The translations under genes were made by a program, and so were the position numbers. The notes under the pieces are model-generated. The model ran no database searches and was not told the origin of the DNA. It worked only from the letters and a program-made list of their open reading frames with translations. DNA of 64,000 nucleotides from Fredinandcohnia humi (GTDB lineage: Bacteria > Bacillota > Bacilli > Bacillales > Bacillaceae_L). Where the stretch lies: the NCBI RefSeq assembly GCF_001439915.1, contig NZ_LMBW01000008.1, positions 148,735 through 212,734 on the forward strand, given 5' to 3'. This document shows, piece by piece, positions 1 to 8,587 of this stretch (positions are counted from its first letter, which is position 1; the number at the start of each line of letters is the position of its first letter).

Positions 1-662
1 AGATTCAGATAATACGATAATGGGCGATGAAACATCAGATGTGGGGTGGTTTGACCTTTAATTCCAATCGCTTTATAAGGCTCTGGAGTGAGATATTTTG
101 ATAAAAGGATGCTGTTCGTGGTGACTACATTTCCATTCCTGTCTTCCGTTTCCGTGATTTTTCGAACACCAGGTGGTTGAAAGCAAGGATGTGTGATGGA
201 AAAAACAAAAATTCCATTGGACTTTATCATTTTATGTAGGGACTTTACTAATGGACTGATGTCCGCAATATCCATTAAGGCCATATTTGCAACAGCGCTA
301 TCAAATTTTTCTATACCTAGTTCAGACAATTGCTCATAACTTGTGGCATCAATAACTTTATAATCAATTTGATTTGTGTATTCTTTCGTTCTAATTTTTG
401 CCCGTTCAATCATTTTTGCGGAGTAATCAATGGCAACAACATTTGCTCCTAATTCTGCTAATCTCTTTGAAAAGTTCCCATTGCCACACGCAATATCTAA
501 AAGGCTCTGACCCTCTTTTATATTTAATAGCATCTCAGTATAAGGACGAATCAGTTCTCGATGAAATCGATTGCTCTCTTTCCCCATATAATCATCCCAA
601 TGTTCCGCATTCTTTTCCCATCTTTCTTGCGAATCTTGGATAAGTTCATTCCATTCACTCAA
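1..662 (-). CDS. class I SAM-dependent methyltransferase, C-terminus cut by window edge
   Basis: The minus-strand frame is open from a TTG at 660-662 to the window edge, giving about 220 residues. The TTG follows AAAGGAG with an 8-base gap; no ATG in this frame fits as well. The SAM-binding motif I is visible (LLDIACGNGNF), followed by VVAIDYS (motif II acid) and an AVANMALMDI segment typical of motif IV/V. The family moves a methyl group from S-adenosylmethionine to a small molecule or macromolecule in the cytoplasm. The substrate cannot be read from the sequence. The true 3' end lies outside the window. Confidence 0.8.
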   Translation of the reverse strand, partial: MSEWNELIQDSQERWEKNAEHWDDYMGKESNRFHRELIRPYTEMLLNIKEGQSLLDIACGNGNFSKRLAELGANVVAIDYSAKMIERAKIRTKEYTNQIDYKVIDATSYEQLSELGIEKFDSAVANMALMDIADISPLVKSLHKMIKSNGIFVFSITHPCFQPPGVRKITETEDRNGNVVTTNSILLSKYLTPEPYKAIGIKGQTTPHLMFHRPLSYYLN

Positions 663-715
663 CTGGCATTCTCCTTTCGAGGCATTATCCGTATTAATAG
701 TTGCCTGAGATTGGA

Positions 716-928
716 CTAATATCCGCTGGATTTTTTTCTACAGATCTTCTCTATAACAATGATAGTTAGTATACAAATTACAACACCTAAAATACTAATA
801 CTAAATCCGTCTGTTTTAATTATAAAAATCTTTAGTACGTCAATATTAAAAAGGTACCCGATTCCTGTATATATGATTAAAACTGAAATCGCTATTAAAT
901 AATCTTTTTTCTTTATTTTTATTGGCAT
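716..928 (-). CDS. small two-helix membrane protein, unknown function
   Basis: A 70-residue protein with a lysine-rich start (MPIKIKKKDY) and two hydrophobic segments of about 20 residues joined by a short polar loop, ending in a basic tail (EKICRKKSSGY). The frame could start six codons earlier at 946, but only the ATG at 928 has a purine-rich GTGAGG about 8 bases upstream. The start codon lies 23 bases after the stop of the upstream acetyltransferase, so the two are probably co-transcribed. No family recognised; likely a plasma-membrane protein. Confidence 0.5.
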   Translation of the reverse strand: MPIKIKKKDYLIAISVLIIYTGIGYLFNIDVLKIFIIKTDGFSISILGVVICILTIIVIEKICRKKSSGY

Positions 929-950
929 CAGGAATACCTCACTCATTTAT

Positions 951-1412
951 TTAATTTAAACATAAGGCTATTTCATATATGCGTGAACTCGCACCCCACG
1001 GATGATAGCCTGTACCAATATGCTTGAACCCATATTTTTCATATAATCCAATATGATCGGTACAAAGGTATAGGTTCGAAAAACCACCTTCCTTTGCATC
1101 TTTTTTGGCTTGCTCAATTAAAAGTGAGCCATAATCGTTTCCTCTGTATTCCTCTTCAATGTATACCGCACACACCCATGGATACAGGTCCATCCGGCTA
1201 ATGAAATCATTTGTAATAAGCCCTGCACAGCCAGTTATTTTATCACCATCCATCATGAGGTACCATTGGGGCAATGGATTATGGCTCGTAATACAATGTT
1301 GTATACAATCTTCATAAACCTTCATGCTTTGTTCACTTGCCCATTTTCTTTGAAAATAGGTTATTGCTCTTTTCATATATTCGGGATTTTGTTTAACGGA
1401 TAACACTTTCAT
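951..1412 (-). CDS. GNAT family N-acetyltransferase
   Basis: A 153-residue single-domain GNAT enzyme. Such proteins transfer an acetyl group from acetyl-CoA to an amine. The acetyl-CoA loop is seen as EEEYRGNDYGSLLIEQAKKD near residues 86-105, after the strand WVCAVYIEEE, and the C-terminal LYEKYGFKHIGTGYHP is typical of the fold. GGAGG lies 9 bases before the ATG. Substrate unknown. It is one of nine GNAT genes in the window, a common pattern in soil Bacillaceae. Confidence 0.85.
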   Translation of the reverse strand: MKVLSVKQNPEYMKRAITYFQRKWASEQSMKVYEDCIQHCITSHNPLPQWYLMMDGDKITGCAGLITNDFISRMDLYPWVCAVYIEEEYRGNDYGSLLIEQAKKDAKEGGFSNLYLCTDHIGLYEKYGFKHIGTGYHPWGASSRIYEIALCLN

Positions 1413-1436
1413 TTTCTGGAGCCTCCAGTTATCTTG

Positions 1437-2468
1437 TTATAATTCTAGGGATCTGTATATTTCACCGATAATCCCTTCCATTTGATGAACGCCTAATTCA
1501 GCGTTTGTCATGATCACCGCACCGGTCTCCCTATATGGATATGCCACCATCATACATTGAAACCCTACTCCCCATCCAAGTGAGGAAATTTCAAGCCTTG
1601 TTCCTTCCCCGTTTAAAAACACTCCTAACCCGCTCCAATTTTTACCTCGTTGTGGACTTATCATTTCCTTTGCTTTACCTTCAGAAATACCAATTTTACT
1701 TTCACCTTTTAAGGCATTCATTAATTCAATTACCAATCGGGCTAAATCTGCAGTAGTAGTCCATAAACCTGAAGCTGCAGGGTAAGGATAGATCGGATAG
1801 TTTCCAGTAACGGCTTCTCCATTTTTGTTATGTCCGCTAGAATGGTTTTCATTTCTTATAATTTGCGTAACAAATAGGCTATTTTCCATTTCTAATGGTT
1901 TGAATATTAGTTCGTTCACAACATGCTTATATGACTTTTTAGTAACATCCTCTATGAGCTGTTGAATCACACAAAAGCCTGCATCCGAATAATGAAATTC
2001 GCTTTCAGGTTCATATTTTACTTGAATAGGTTCGGGGCAATAGGGTGTTTTTCCATTTAATAGGTCTGACATTGAAGGCATACCTATGCTCGATTTTAGC
2101 TCAGTGAAACTATGTTTAGGATCTATTATTCCGGACTGATGGCTAAGCAAGTTTCGTAAAGTAACCTTTTTATTTTTTGTGTATTCATTTTCAGGTATTT
2201 TCCAAGATTCTAGTTTTATGTTCACATCCTCATCCAACTCAAGAAGGCCTTGTTCGGTTAAGTTTACAACTACCATTCCAGTAAGAAACTTGCTGATTGA
2301 ACAAGCATTAAATATGGAATTTCCGTCTACATTTTTAGCGGAACCTGTCTGTATAACGCCAGAGTTCGCTATTGCACTTACTTGACCTTTTTCAATTAGT
2401 GCAATGCTTAAACCAGGTACATGATAATGCTCCATAAGTTCTGGAATGTTGATATTTGATAATTTCAT
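1437..2468 (-). CDS. serine hydrolase of the beta-lactamase / penicillin-binding protein superfamily (class C-like)
   Basis: About 343 residues from the ATG at 2468, which sits behind AAGAGGGGAATC. The open frame runs 46 codons further up but that part overlaps the neighbouring gene and carries no family sequence. The active-site tetrad S-x-x-K is SISK (in FNACSISKFLTG). The second motif is YSD, where the family has Y-x-N or close variants. No signal peptide is visible, so this is probably a cytoplasmic esterase or amidase-like member rather than a secreted beta-lactamase. Its stop is 24 bases from the start of the GNAT gene downstream. Confidence 0.8.
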   Translation of the reverse strand: MKLSNINIPELMEHYHVPGLSIALIEKGQVSAIANSGVIQTGSAKNVDGNSIFNACSISKFLTGMVVVNLTEQGLLELDEDVNIKLESWKIPENEYTKNKKVTLRNLLSHQSGIIDPKHSFTELKSSIGMPSMSDLLNGKTPYCPEPIQVKYEPESEFHYSDAGFCVIQQLIEDVTKKSYKHVVNELIFKPLEMENSLFVTQIIRNENHSSGHNKNGEAVTGNYPIYPYPAASGLWTTTADLARLVIELMNALKGESKIGISEGKAKEMISPQRGKNWSGLGVFLNGEGTRLEISSLGWGVGFQCMMVAYPYRETGAVIMTNAELGVHQMEGIIGEIYRSLEL

Positions 2469-2490
2469 AGATTGATTCCCCTCTTTTCCC

Positions 2491-2949
2491 TTAGTCATAC
2501 CAAGCTTTTTGTGGTCTGTCTTTTGGGTAACCAAACATTTGACGATATTGTTTTCTTTCATCTGTAAAATCAAACCATTGCCTATTACTATTCGGGTCAT
2601 TAGCAAAGTTAATCACACAGCGCAATTGATCTTCTACACAACTATCCGTCCAAACACCTAATTTCTTCTCCAACAAGTCAAAAAGGGCGGCCCCATCTTT
2701 TTGTTTGATATCTTGCAATGAAATTATATGTAAATGGTTTACGAGTTTAGAAGCTAATTCAAATCCAATTGATGGAACGGTTTGGAATTCCGCTAAACCC
2801 TTAATAAGCCGAGCCCTATCTTCTGGAACATCTAAAATCTGTCTAATTTCAGCGGTACTTAGCTTGTATATCTCTCCGATTTTTACTTTAGCTTTTCTAA
2901 GTTTTCCTTTTTCCTCAAGCGCTAATGGCAATTTAGGGTTTGTGCCCAA
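2491..2949 (-). CDS. helix-hairpin-helix protein of the Cdd1 'pathogenicity locus' family
   Basis: 152 residues. The C-terminal 90 residues fit the Cdd1 family (Pfam Pathogenicity locus; recognised by eye): a helix-hairpin-helix stretch (TVPSIGFELASKL, residues 57-69), a short DLLEKKLG helix and the conserved cysteine pair spacing around DSCVEDQLRCVINFAN. Such HhH domains usually bind DNA without sequence specificity, but the role of this family is not established. The start is a TTG with GGGGAGGG about 7 bases upstream. It ends 22 bases before the hydrolase gene, suggesting one transcript. Confidence 0.65.
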   Translation of the reverse strand: MGTNPKLPLALEEKGKLRKAKVKIGEIYKLSTAEIRQILDVPEDRARLIKGLAEFQTVPSIGFELASKLVNHLHIISLQDIKQKDGAALFDLLEKKLGVWTDSCVEDQLRCVINFANDPNSNRQWFDFTDERKQYRQMFGYPKDRPQKAWYD

Positions 2950-2997
2950 GATTTACCCTCCCCTATCAAAAGAAATGTACCAGTTGTTTAACATGGT

Positions 2998-3297
2998 TTA
3001 TACGTGCTGCACTTTTATCAATGGCCAGTTTGACTTCCAGTCTTTCTTTATAATGCGTTCCTCAAAAATTGCAGCCCGTTCATTTGTTTCTGTAAAAAAC
3101 GCTGTTGGCTTACATCACCAAGAAAAAATTGTAAGTAAAATGATCATAAGAGCCATGATTATAATTAAGATGGAAAAAGAAGTTTTCTTTTTTTCTACCA
3201 ACCACTGAACCCCATAAGATTGCAGCCTATTATTTTGTTCTAATTGACATCCCCATCTTCTAAGATTTAGTATATATTTCTTTATTCTTCTGACCTT
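2998..3297 (-). pseudogene. broken gene for a small single-pass membrane protein (in-frame TGA, start codon apparently lost)
   Basis: One minus-strand frame reads for almost 100 codons with a single interruption, a TGA at 3115-3117. Before it is a basic N-terminus (NLRRWGCQLEQNNRL), then VEKKKTSF and a hydrophobic segment (SILIIIMALMIILLTIF); after it comes a charged tail (FFTETNERAAIFEERIIKKD) ending at the stop at 2998-3000. Where an ATG is expected, 8 bases after AAAAGG, there is ATA followed by AAGAAATAT. An ATG-to-ATA change plus a nonsense change explains both defects. Function unknown. This fills the otherwise empty 2950-3333 gap. Confidence 0.5.
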
Positions 3298-3324
3298 TTA
3301 GAAAATCCTTCTTTTATAGAAAAA

Positions 3325-3346
3325 GAGCGCAACTCAAATTGCGCTC
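3325..3346 (-). terminator. intrinsic terminator of the MFS gene
   Basis: An 8-bp perfect stem (GAGCGCAA / TTGCGCTC) with a 6-base loop, followed on the minus strand by TTTTT. The stem overlaps the last codons and stop of the MFS gene. Confidence 0.85.
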
Positions 3347-4503
3347 CTTGTTTTATAAGTATTCTTTTGCTTGCTTCTAACAGATTTTACTACTGTAATT
3401 AATGATAAAATGATGAAAATTCCGGCTGCAAAAGGATTAACTGTAATTGAAAGTGTATCTACTATTCCCGCTCCAATCACTGAACCGACAGCAACACCTA
3501 AATGAAGAGATGAGTTATTTAAGCTTTGCTGAATTTCCGAAGATTCAGGTGCAATCTCAATCAAATAGGATTGCATGGCCGGAGAAATCGCCCAGCTGAG
3601 AATCCCCCATATGATTAAGATGGTGAAAAATACTGGATTGAAATTTGTTGTGTATGGAAATACAAAGAATAAAGCACTAAAAACGACTAAAGAAATAACC
3701 ATCGTTTTTCTTGAGCCGATTATATCTGCCAGTACACCTCCAAGACCTCCACCGCATACTGCTGCAAATCCAAAAATGAAATAGATTACACTAATCCAGG
3801 TTGCATTAAAATCAGTGGTTGCTTCTAAATATGGCTTAAAATAGGCATACATCACAGTATGACCTGTCATATATAGGAATGTTGTTGTTAAACCTAATGT
3901 GATTTTCTGATTTTTAAATGCTGTAAGTTGTTGCCTCAACGGAATTTGTGGTTTTGGTTCTATACGCCCCATAAATAAATGAACGCCAATAATGGATAAT
4001 GCCGTCAATACGGTTATAAGTACAAATGGTGCCCGCCAGCCAAAACTATCTCCCATGATAAGCCCGATTGGTACCCCTAAAACTAATGAGGCACTTACCC
4101 CCATAGATACAATCCCAATCGCCCTGCCTTTATACTGTTCCCCTACTAAGCTAGGAGCCATAACTAAACACAATATGATTAATAGCGCTCCACTTAACGC
4201 TAAAATAATTCTTCCTAAAAACAAAATAGAAAAACTTGGTGCAAATACGGTTACGATGCAACCAATTAAAAATATGTATAAACAAACCAATGTGAGTCGT
4301 TTTCTTTCTATTTTAGCTGTCACGACAAGTAAAATGGGTGATGCCACAGCAAAAATGACAGCAAAAACAGTGATTAGCAATCCGACTTGTCCAAGGCTTA
4401 CTTGTAAATCCTCTGCAATTAAATCTAAAATCCCGCTAATGATCAGTTCAACCATCCCAATTATAAAGGCTATGATCATTAAAAAATAAATACGTTTATC
4501 CAT
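3334..4503 (-). CDS. MFS transporter, drug/metabolite efflux type (DHA1-like)
   Basis: 389 residues with about 12 hydrophobic helices and the usual central loop (MGRIEPKPQIPLRQQL) between helices 6 and 7. The motif-A region after helix 2 is present in degenerate form (AKIERKRLT). The start is the ATG at 4503, 8 bases after AGGAAGG; the in-frame ATG at 4521 has no binding site. It resembles the AraJ/YbcL-type sugar or drug efflux permeases of Bacillus, which export small molecules by proton antiport; the substrate cannot be predicted. It ends in its own terminator. Confidence 0.8.
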   Translation of the reverse strand: MDKRIYFLMIIAFIIGMVELIISGILDLIAEDLQVSLGQVGLLITVFAVIFAVASPILLVVTAKIERKRLTLVCLYIFLIGCIVTVFAPSFSILFLGRIILALSGALLIILCLVMAPSLVGEQYKGRAIGIVSMGVSASLVLGVPIGLIMGDSFGWRAPFVLITVLTALSIIGVHLFMGRIEPKPQIPLRQQLTAFKNQKITLGLTTTFLYMTGHTVMYAYFKPYLEATTDFNATWISVIYFIFGFAAVCGGGLGGVLADIIGSRKTMVISLVVFSALFFVFPYTTNFNPVFFTILIIWGILSWAISPAMQSYLIEIAPESSEIQQSLNNSSLHLGVAVGSVIGAGIVDTLSITVNPFAAGIFIILSLITVVKSVRSKQKNTYKTRSAI

Positions 4504-4660
4504 GTTGTCTTCCTTCCTCATGCTGTCTTACTTTAAACTATCTTTTGTTGAAAGTTTACTCAAGAAATAAAAAATAATGTACAAAAATTTAATTATCATT
4601 AATTTTTAAGGCTAGAAAATATAAATAATTTAAGTAGAGCCTCTACCCAATCTGACTTCT

Positions 4661-6088
4661 TCAGAATGAGTGCCGACTTAGTTCTATTAAGTAAGTTAAT
4701 CCTAGTTTCAATTCTTCTAATGAAGCATAAGCATATGAAAGACGCACATGATGTAGGTCTCTTGGATCGTAAATATAACCAGGGTTGATTAAAAGATTTT
4801 GTTTAAGTAAGTTTAGAAATAGCGCCTTATTTACAATAGGTTTATTGAATCTTAGCCAAATGTAAAAACCACCCTCTGGCTTTTTCCATGTTGCAATTTT
4901 ATTAAATTGTTGTTCTAGTATATTTTCAACGAATGTAGCCCTTCTTTTTAATTGTTCGCGAAGATTATTTAAGTGATTTTCATATAATCCTGTTGAAATC
5001 CAGTGGGCGACGATCTCTTGAGATAAGGCGCTAGACCCATAATCAGTTTGCATTTTAATATCAGCTAGTCTCTCAATTACAGGTGAAGGTGCGACAACCC
5101 ATCCGATACGTAGCCCCGGACTTAGCGTTTTAGATACACTCCCGATATAAAGTACTTGTCCCGATGTATCAAAAGATTTTATAGCTAATGAAGTACTATC
5201 GAATAACAATTCATGGTAAACATCATCTTCAATAATGGGTATCTGTAGTTCATTACATGCGTGATATAAATTTTCTTTTTCTTCTATCGACCAATTGTAC
5301 CCCGTTGGATTATGTAATGTTGGTACACAGTAAAATAAAGATTGTCTTTTCCTTTTAAATGCTCTCAAATTGTCAATCAGAGTTGAATTACGTGTAACTG
5401 AAATCATCTGCATTCCAGCAGATTGAAATGGATGAACAGAACTTAAATAGGATGGGTGCTCGTGGAAAACCACAGATCCTTCTTCTAATAAACCGACTGC
5501 AATCAATTGAAGTGCTTGAAGAGCACCAGAAACAATCAGAATGTTCTCAGGCACGGTTTGGATGCCTCGTTTTTGTAAATAATCACATAGTATTTTCCTA
5601 AGTTTTTCATTTCCTTGTGGGGATGAATAGCCGATTGACCTTGCATCAAGGGAAATATCCTTTAATGATTGTTCAATTTCTTTTATTGGGAGTAATTCTG
5701 GCGATAATTCACCGGTTCCAAGACGGATAATATGTTCATATTGCTCATATTCATTGATGAGTTGAATGGTGTGGTAGTTTGGTTTATGAATACTAGTTTC
5801 AATATGTTGCTTCCAATTTGGTTGAGATCTGTCCAAAAGAATATTCCACGAATTATTGGCCACAAATACACCTGATCCCATTTTTGATTCGAGTAACCCT
5901 TCTGCTTTTAATTCATCAAGTGCAAATTGAACTGTGCTTCGATTCACATTAAATTGAGACGCAAGTTTGCGTTGTGTTGGAATCTTTGTGCCAACAGTCC
6001 AATCCCCGCTTTCTATATGAGATTTTAGCCAATCTTTAATTTGCTCTTGAATGGTCAAATGTGAATGACGATTTGGTTTCCACTTCAA
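4661..6088 (-). CDS. MocR-type transcriptional regulator (GntR winged helix fused to PLP aminotransferase domain)
   Basis: 475 residues. Residues 10-77 form a GntR winged helix (IQEQIKDWLKSHIESGDW ... PTQRKLASQFNVNRSTVQ). Residues 110-470 are an aminotransferase class I-like domain with the PLP lysine in YIGSVSKTLSPGLRIGW and the NPTGYN and EDDVYHELL motifs. MocR proteins use pyridoxal phosphate as a sensor or cofactor rather than for bulk transamination. It is divergent from a LysE-type exporter, 100 bases away, with a palindrome between them. Inferred job: control of that exporter, probably in response to an amino acid or PLP-linked amine. Confidence 0.9.
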   Translation of the reverse strand: MKWKPNRHSHLTIQEQIKDWLKSHIESGDWTVGTKIPTQRKLASQFNVNRSTVQFALDELKAEGLLESKMGSGVFVANNSWNILLDRSQPNWKQHIETSIHKPNYHTIQLINEYEQYEHIIRLGTGELSPELLPIKEIEQSLKDISLDARSIGYSSPQGNEKLRKILCDYLQKRGIQTVPENILIVSGALQALQLIAVGLLEEGSVVFHEHPSYLSSVHPFQSAGMQMISVTRNSTLIDNLRAFKRKRQSLFYCVPTLHNPTGYNWSIEEKENLYHACNELQIPIIEDDVYHELLFDSTSLAIKSFDTSGQVLYIGSVSKTLSPGLRIGWVVAPSPVIERLADIKMQTDYGSSALSQEIVAHWISTGLYENHLNNLREQLKRRATFVENILEQQFNKIATWKKPEGGFYIWLRFNKPIVNKALFLNLLKQNLLINPGYIYDPRDLHHVRLSYAYASLEELKLGLTYLIELSRHSF

Positions 6089-6103
6089 ATAAATCCCCTC
6101 TTA

Positions 6104-6131
6104 AATTGGGTGGATAAAATCCCATCCAATT
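6104..6131. promoter_or_regulatory. imperfect palindrome in the mocR / lysE divergent promoter
   Basis: The arms AATTGGGTGG and CCATCCAATT (9 of 10 positions paired) are separated by 8 bases. It lies between the two divergent start codons, 16 bases from the regulator start and 58 from the exporter start. A binding site for the MocR protein is the simplest reading; this is inference. Confidence 0.45.
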
Positions 6132-6188
6132 GGTTGTTTTCTTTTAGTTTTATCATAGTAAGATAGTATTTGAAAGGGAGTTGAGTAA

Positions 6189-6791
6189 ATGGAAGCCATC
6201 CTACATGGAATTATCTTAGCATTTGGTCTTATTTTACCTTTAGGTGTGCAGAATGTATTTGTTTTTTCTCAAGGAGCAACACAACCTAAATTACTACGGG
6301 CATTTCCCGCGACTATTACAGCTGCAATTTGCGATACACTGCTAATTCTTTTAGCTGTATTTGGTTTATCCGTGATCGTTCTACAGTTTGAATGGCTACG
6401 GATTAGTCTAATGGTTGTTGGCATATTGTTTTTGGCTTACATGGGATACGCGATTTGGCGAACAGAACCCGCAACAAATCACACGAATAAAGCTTTGCCA
6501 ATCCGACAACAAATCATTTTCGCTTCATCCGTTTCTTTATTAAATCCTCATGCCATTTTAGATATAGTCGGCGTAATTGGAACAAGTGCATTAAAATATG
6601 TTGGAACAGAACAAATCTTATTTACGGTAGCTTGTATTATCGTATCCTGGATGTGGTTTTTTGGCTTAACGCTAGCAGGTGCGATCATGAAAAAAATAGA
6701 TGGAACAGGGGTTTTAATGACGATGTTCAACAGATTCTCTGCCATCTTTATCTGGGGAACAGCGGTATATCTTTTGATTGGGTTAGTGTGA
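6189..6791 (+). CDS. LysE/ArgO-type amino acid exporter
   Basis: 200 residues, six hydrophobic helices. The N-terminal LGVQNVFVFSQGA and the mid-protein SLLNPHAILDIVGVIG match the LysE/ArgO pattern (conserved N-P-H/K in helix 4). The family exports basic amino acids and related compounds from the cytoplasm. The ATG follows GAAAGGGAG with an 8-base gap. The divergent MocR gene is the likely regulator, an arrangement also known from other Bacillus exporters. Confidence 0.85.
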   Translation: MEAILHGIILAFGLILPLGVQNVFVFSQGATQPKLLRAFPATITAAICDTLLILLAVFGLSVIVLQFEWLRISLMVVGILFLAYMGYAIWRTEPATNHTNKALPIRQQIIFASSVSLLNPHAILDIVGVIGTSALKYVGTEQILFTVACIIVSWMWFFGLTLAGAIMKKIDGTGVLMTMFNRFSAIFIWGTAVYLLIGLV

Positions 6792-6847
6792 AACATTAAT
6801 CCTTTTTTTAAATCGATCATGAAGTATTTTTAAATTATGCTCTACCT

Positions 6848-7368
6848 TCACTCATTTAATTCATATGAAACTATTAATTTTGTATCGGGTAAATATTCAA
6901 AGGTAATATAACGCCCCTCATGCTTTCTTTTGATTTTTTTCGAGTTAAACACTTCTCCTTCAACCTCGACCTCATTAGCGTATCTCTTCCCACGATCATC
7001 AACATTATCAATAAACCCCGCCTTTGTGGTATATTCCCCTCGGACTACGGCCCTTTATTCTTACATGCAGCTTGTATGAATTGGTAGGTTACATCAAAGT
7101 CAATAATTTTTTTAGCTACTAAACTACATTAACATGTAAATTCTCCGTGCCTACATCCCACATCTAATACTTTTTTATTCTCTATCATTTGAGTTACTTC
7201 TTTTTCAAAGATGGATTCTCCATTTGGCTCTGTCAGTGTAAAGTTCCAAGAATATATGTATTTACCACGAAGTTCACTAATCTGTTCATACCATTCAATC
7301 GAATGTGCCGGCAACCAATTTGAAAGTTTCGTTGGACCAATTAATTGCGCAGTATTCCCCCTGGTTAT
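6848..7368 (-). pseudogene. decayed methyltransferase joined to the 3' end of another gene
   Basis: Read on the minus strand, 7368 to 7047 is one frame that encodes a class I methyltransferase N-terminus (TAQLIGPTKLSNWLPAHSIE, later KKVLDVGCRHGEFT, then KIIDFDVTYQFIQAACKNKG). It is stopped by TAA at 7129-7131 and TAG at 7045-7047, and motif I has R in place of the second G. No ATG or binding site remains at its start. From about 7057 to the TGA at 6848-6850 a different frame encodes a charged C-terminal segment (VEGEVFNSKKIKRK ... YLPDTKLIVSYELNE) that does not look like the same methyltransferase. Probably the scar of a deletion joining two genes. Confidence 0.6.
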
Positions 7369-7454
7369 TCAAAAATTAAAAGAAAGCTCAAACTTAGTTT
7401 CTATTGGTAACAAGATTATTTTTACTGTTCATACCAATTACGATTCCACAAGTC

Positions 7455-7802
7455 TTACTTCCAATAGCAAACTTGCAACCTATTACCATCTTGGTCATAT
7501 AAATCAAAAAAGTGATTAACTCCGTCATTTTGTAATTTACTAACTTTAACACTTTTTTCTTTTAACAACTTATAAACTTCTTCAATATTTTTCGAGTAAA
7601 AAATAGGGTAAACTTGACTATTTGGGTTTACCTTCCCCTCCTCAATCGTTAAAGGCACACCACTGTTCCCTATACTCAAAATCCGATAATGATCACCTTT
7701 ATAAGATTCGCTAAGCCCTAAAACTTCTTGATACCAATTACTTGCTTTTTCAACATCGCTAACGGTTAAACAAATTGTATCAATCCGCTCCAATAAACTC
7801 AT
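7455..7802 (-). CDS. VOC superfamily protein (glyoxalase/bleomycin-resistance fold)
   Basis: 115 residues, a single VOC module pair: RIDTICLTVSDVEKASNWYQ at the N-terminus and FFDLYDQDGNRLQVCYWK at the C-terminus. Putative metal ligands are few, and the first-strand position is occupied by T rather than H, so a catalytic metal is not certain. Members act as lyases, dioxygenases or drug-binding proteins in the cytoplasm. AAGGAG lies 11 bases before the ATG. Function not assignable. Confidence 0.8.
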   Translation of the reverse strand: MSLLERIDTICLTVSDVEKASNWYQEVLGLSESYKGDHYRILSIGNSGVPLTIEEGKVNPNSQVYPIFYSKNIEEVYKLLKEKSVKVSKLQNDGVNHFFDLYDQDGNRLQVCYWK

Positions 7803-7928
7803 TTAACATAACACTCCTTGTCAGACTTTTTCCTAAAACGAATTTGGTTCAGTTTTTCAATGCTTCACAAAGCATTTTTAAATTTTTGTTGATTAATCGC
7901 AGTGAGCTCCGATTCGGTACCCATTTTT

Positions 7929-8099
7929 CTATTTAAAATCCTTTTCGGAAAGCGATTTTAAAAGTTCTGATGTAGTCATGCCCTGTCCATTTACGTACTG
8001 TTCCATACTTTCCTTGAACATACGCTTGAGTTCTGGATTTTCTTCAGCCTCAACCTTTATGGATCGTTCGACTTGATTAACAATCGAAAATTTCCTCAA
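7929..8099 (-). CDS. small charged protein, 56 residues, TTG start
   Basis: The frame starts at a TTG 9 bases after GGTGGTGAT and directly follows an in-frame stop, so the start is well bounded. The product is helical and acidic/basic mixed (KFSIVNQVERSIKVEAEENP, later TTSELLKSLSEKDFK), with no membrane segment. No family recognised. It precedes the VOC gene on the same strand. Confidence 0.5.
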   Translation of the reverse strand: MRKFSIVNQVERSIKVEAEENPELKRMFKESMEQYVNGQGMTTSELLKSLSEKDFK

Positions 8100-8159
8100 A
8101 TGAAATCACCACCGTTTAGGTGCTTTTTCTTCCATAAATTTGACCATCTGAATAAGGCT

Positions 8160-8369
8160 TTACTTCGTCCGCGAATGCCTTTTGTCAGAAACACTTAGTA
8201 TAAATAGGGTAGCAAAACCCCATATGATACCTTGCATAATCATAATCGGCCAATTACCAATTGGGCTCAAAAGTGAAACAAGAAATAAAAATATAGGACT
8301 GATTATGATTATTGAAAAGCCAATTAAAAATGCCTTCTTTTCAGGTAACGCTTTAATTTTAGTTAACAT
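8160..8369 (-). CDS. small two-helix membrane protein
   Basis: About 69 residues: a basic N-terminus (LTKIKALPEKK), a first helix (AFLIGFSIIIISPIFLFLVSLL), a short loop with GNWP, a second helix (IMIMQGIIWGFATLFIL) and a basic tail (DKRHSRTK). The ATG at 8369 follows GGGGTGA; the GTG three codons earlier lies inside that site. No family recognised. Confidence 0.5.
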   Translation of the reverse strand: MLTKIKALPEKKAFLIGFSIIIISPIFLFLVSLLSPIGNWPIMIMQGIIWGFATLFILSVSDKRHSRTK

Positions 8370-8405
8370 GGTAATCACCCCGGTTCGTTACAAAATGTTC
8401 TTCCA

Positions 8406-8492
8406 TCATTTTCTCTTTCTTGCTCTTCTTTTATCCTGAGCCAAAGCAATAGCACCAAATAGATCAGCGAGGTTTGAAAAAATCGCTTCCAC
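8406..8492 (-). CDS. possible 28-residue peptide gene
   Basis: A GTG 8 bases after AAAGGGG opens a frame of 28 codons: a hydrophobic, helical first half (EAIFSNLADLFGAIALA) and a very basic tail (QDKRRARKRK). It lies just upstream of the two-helix membrane protein gene, about 37 bases away. The ribosome binding site is the main support. Amphipathic plus basic composition would suit a membrane-associating peptide, but this is guesswork. Confidence 0.4.
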   Translation of the reverse strand: MEAIFSNLADLFGAIALAQDKRRARKRK

Positions 8493-8587
8493 TAAATCCG
8501 CCCCTTTAGTTCATCTTACATGATTATACGAATTCATAAGAAGAAGGTTTCAATTTACTGGAAAATACATCACTATACCACAACCAA

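Noticed and set aside
2469-2606. Longer N-terminus for the beta-lactamase-like protein
   Set aside because: The extra 46 codons overlap the Cdd1-family gene and lack family sequence; the ATG at 2468 has a good ribosome binding site.
3992-4489. 165-codon open frame on the plus strand
   Set aside because: It lies antisense to the MFS gene, is rich in Ser, Thr, Lys and Ile as expected for the complement of helices, and has no ribosome binding site.
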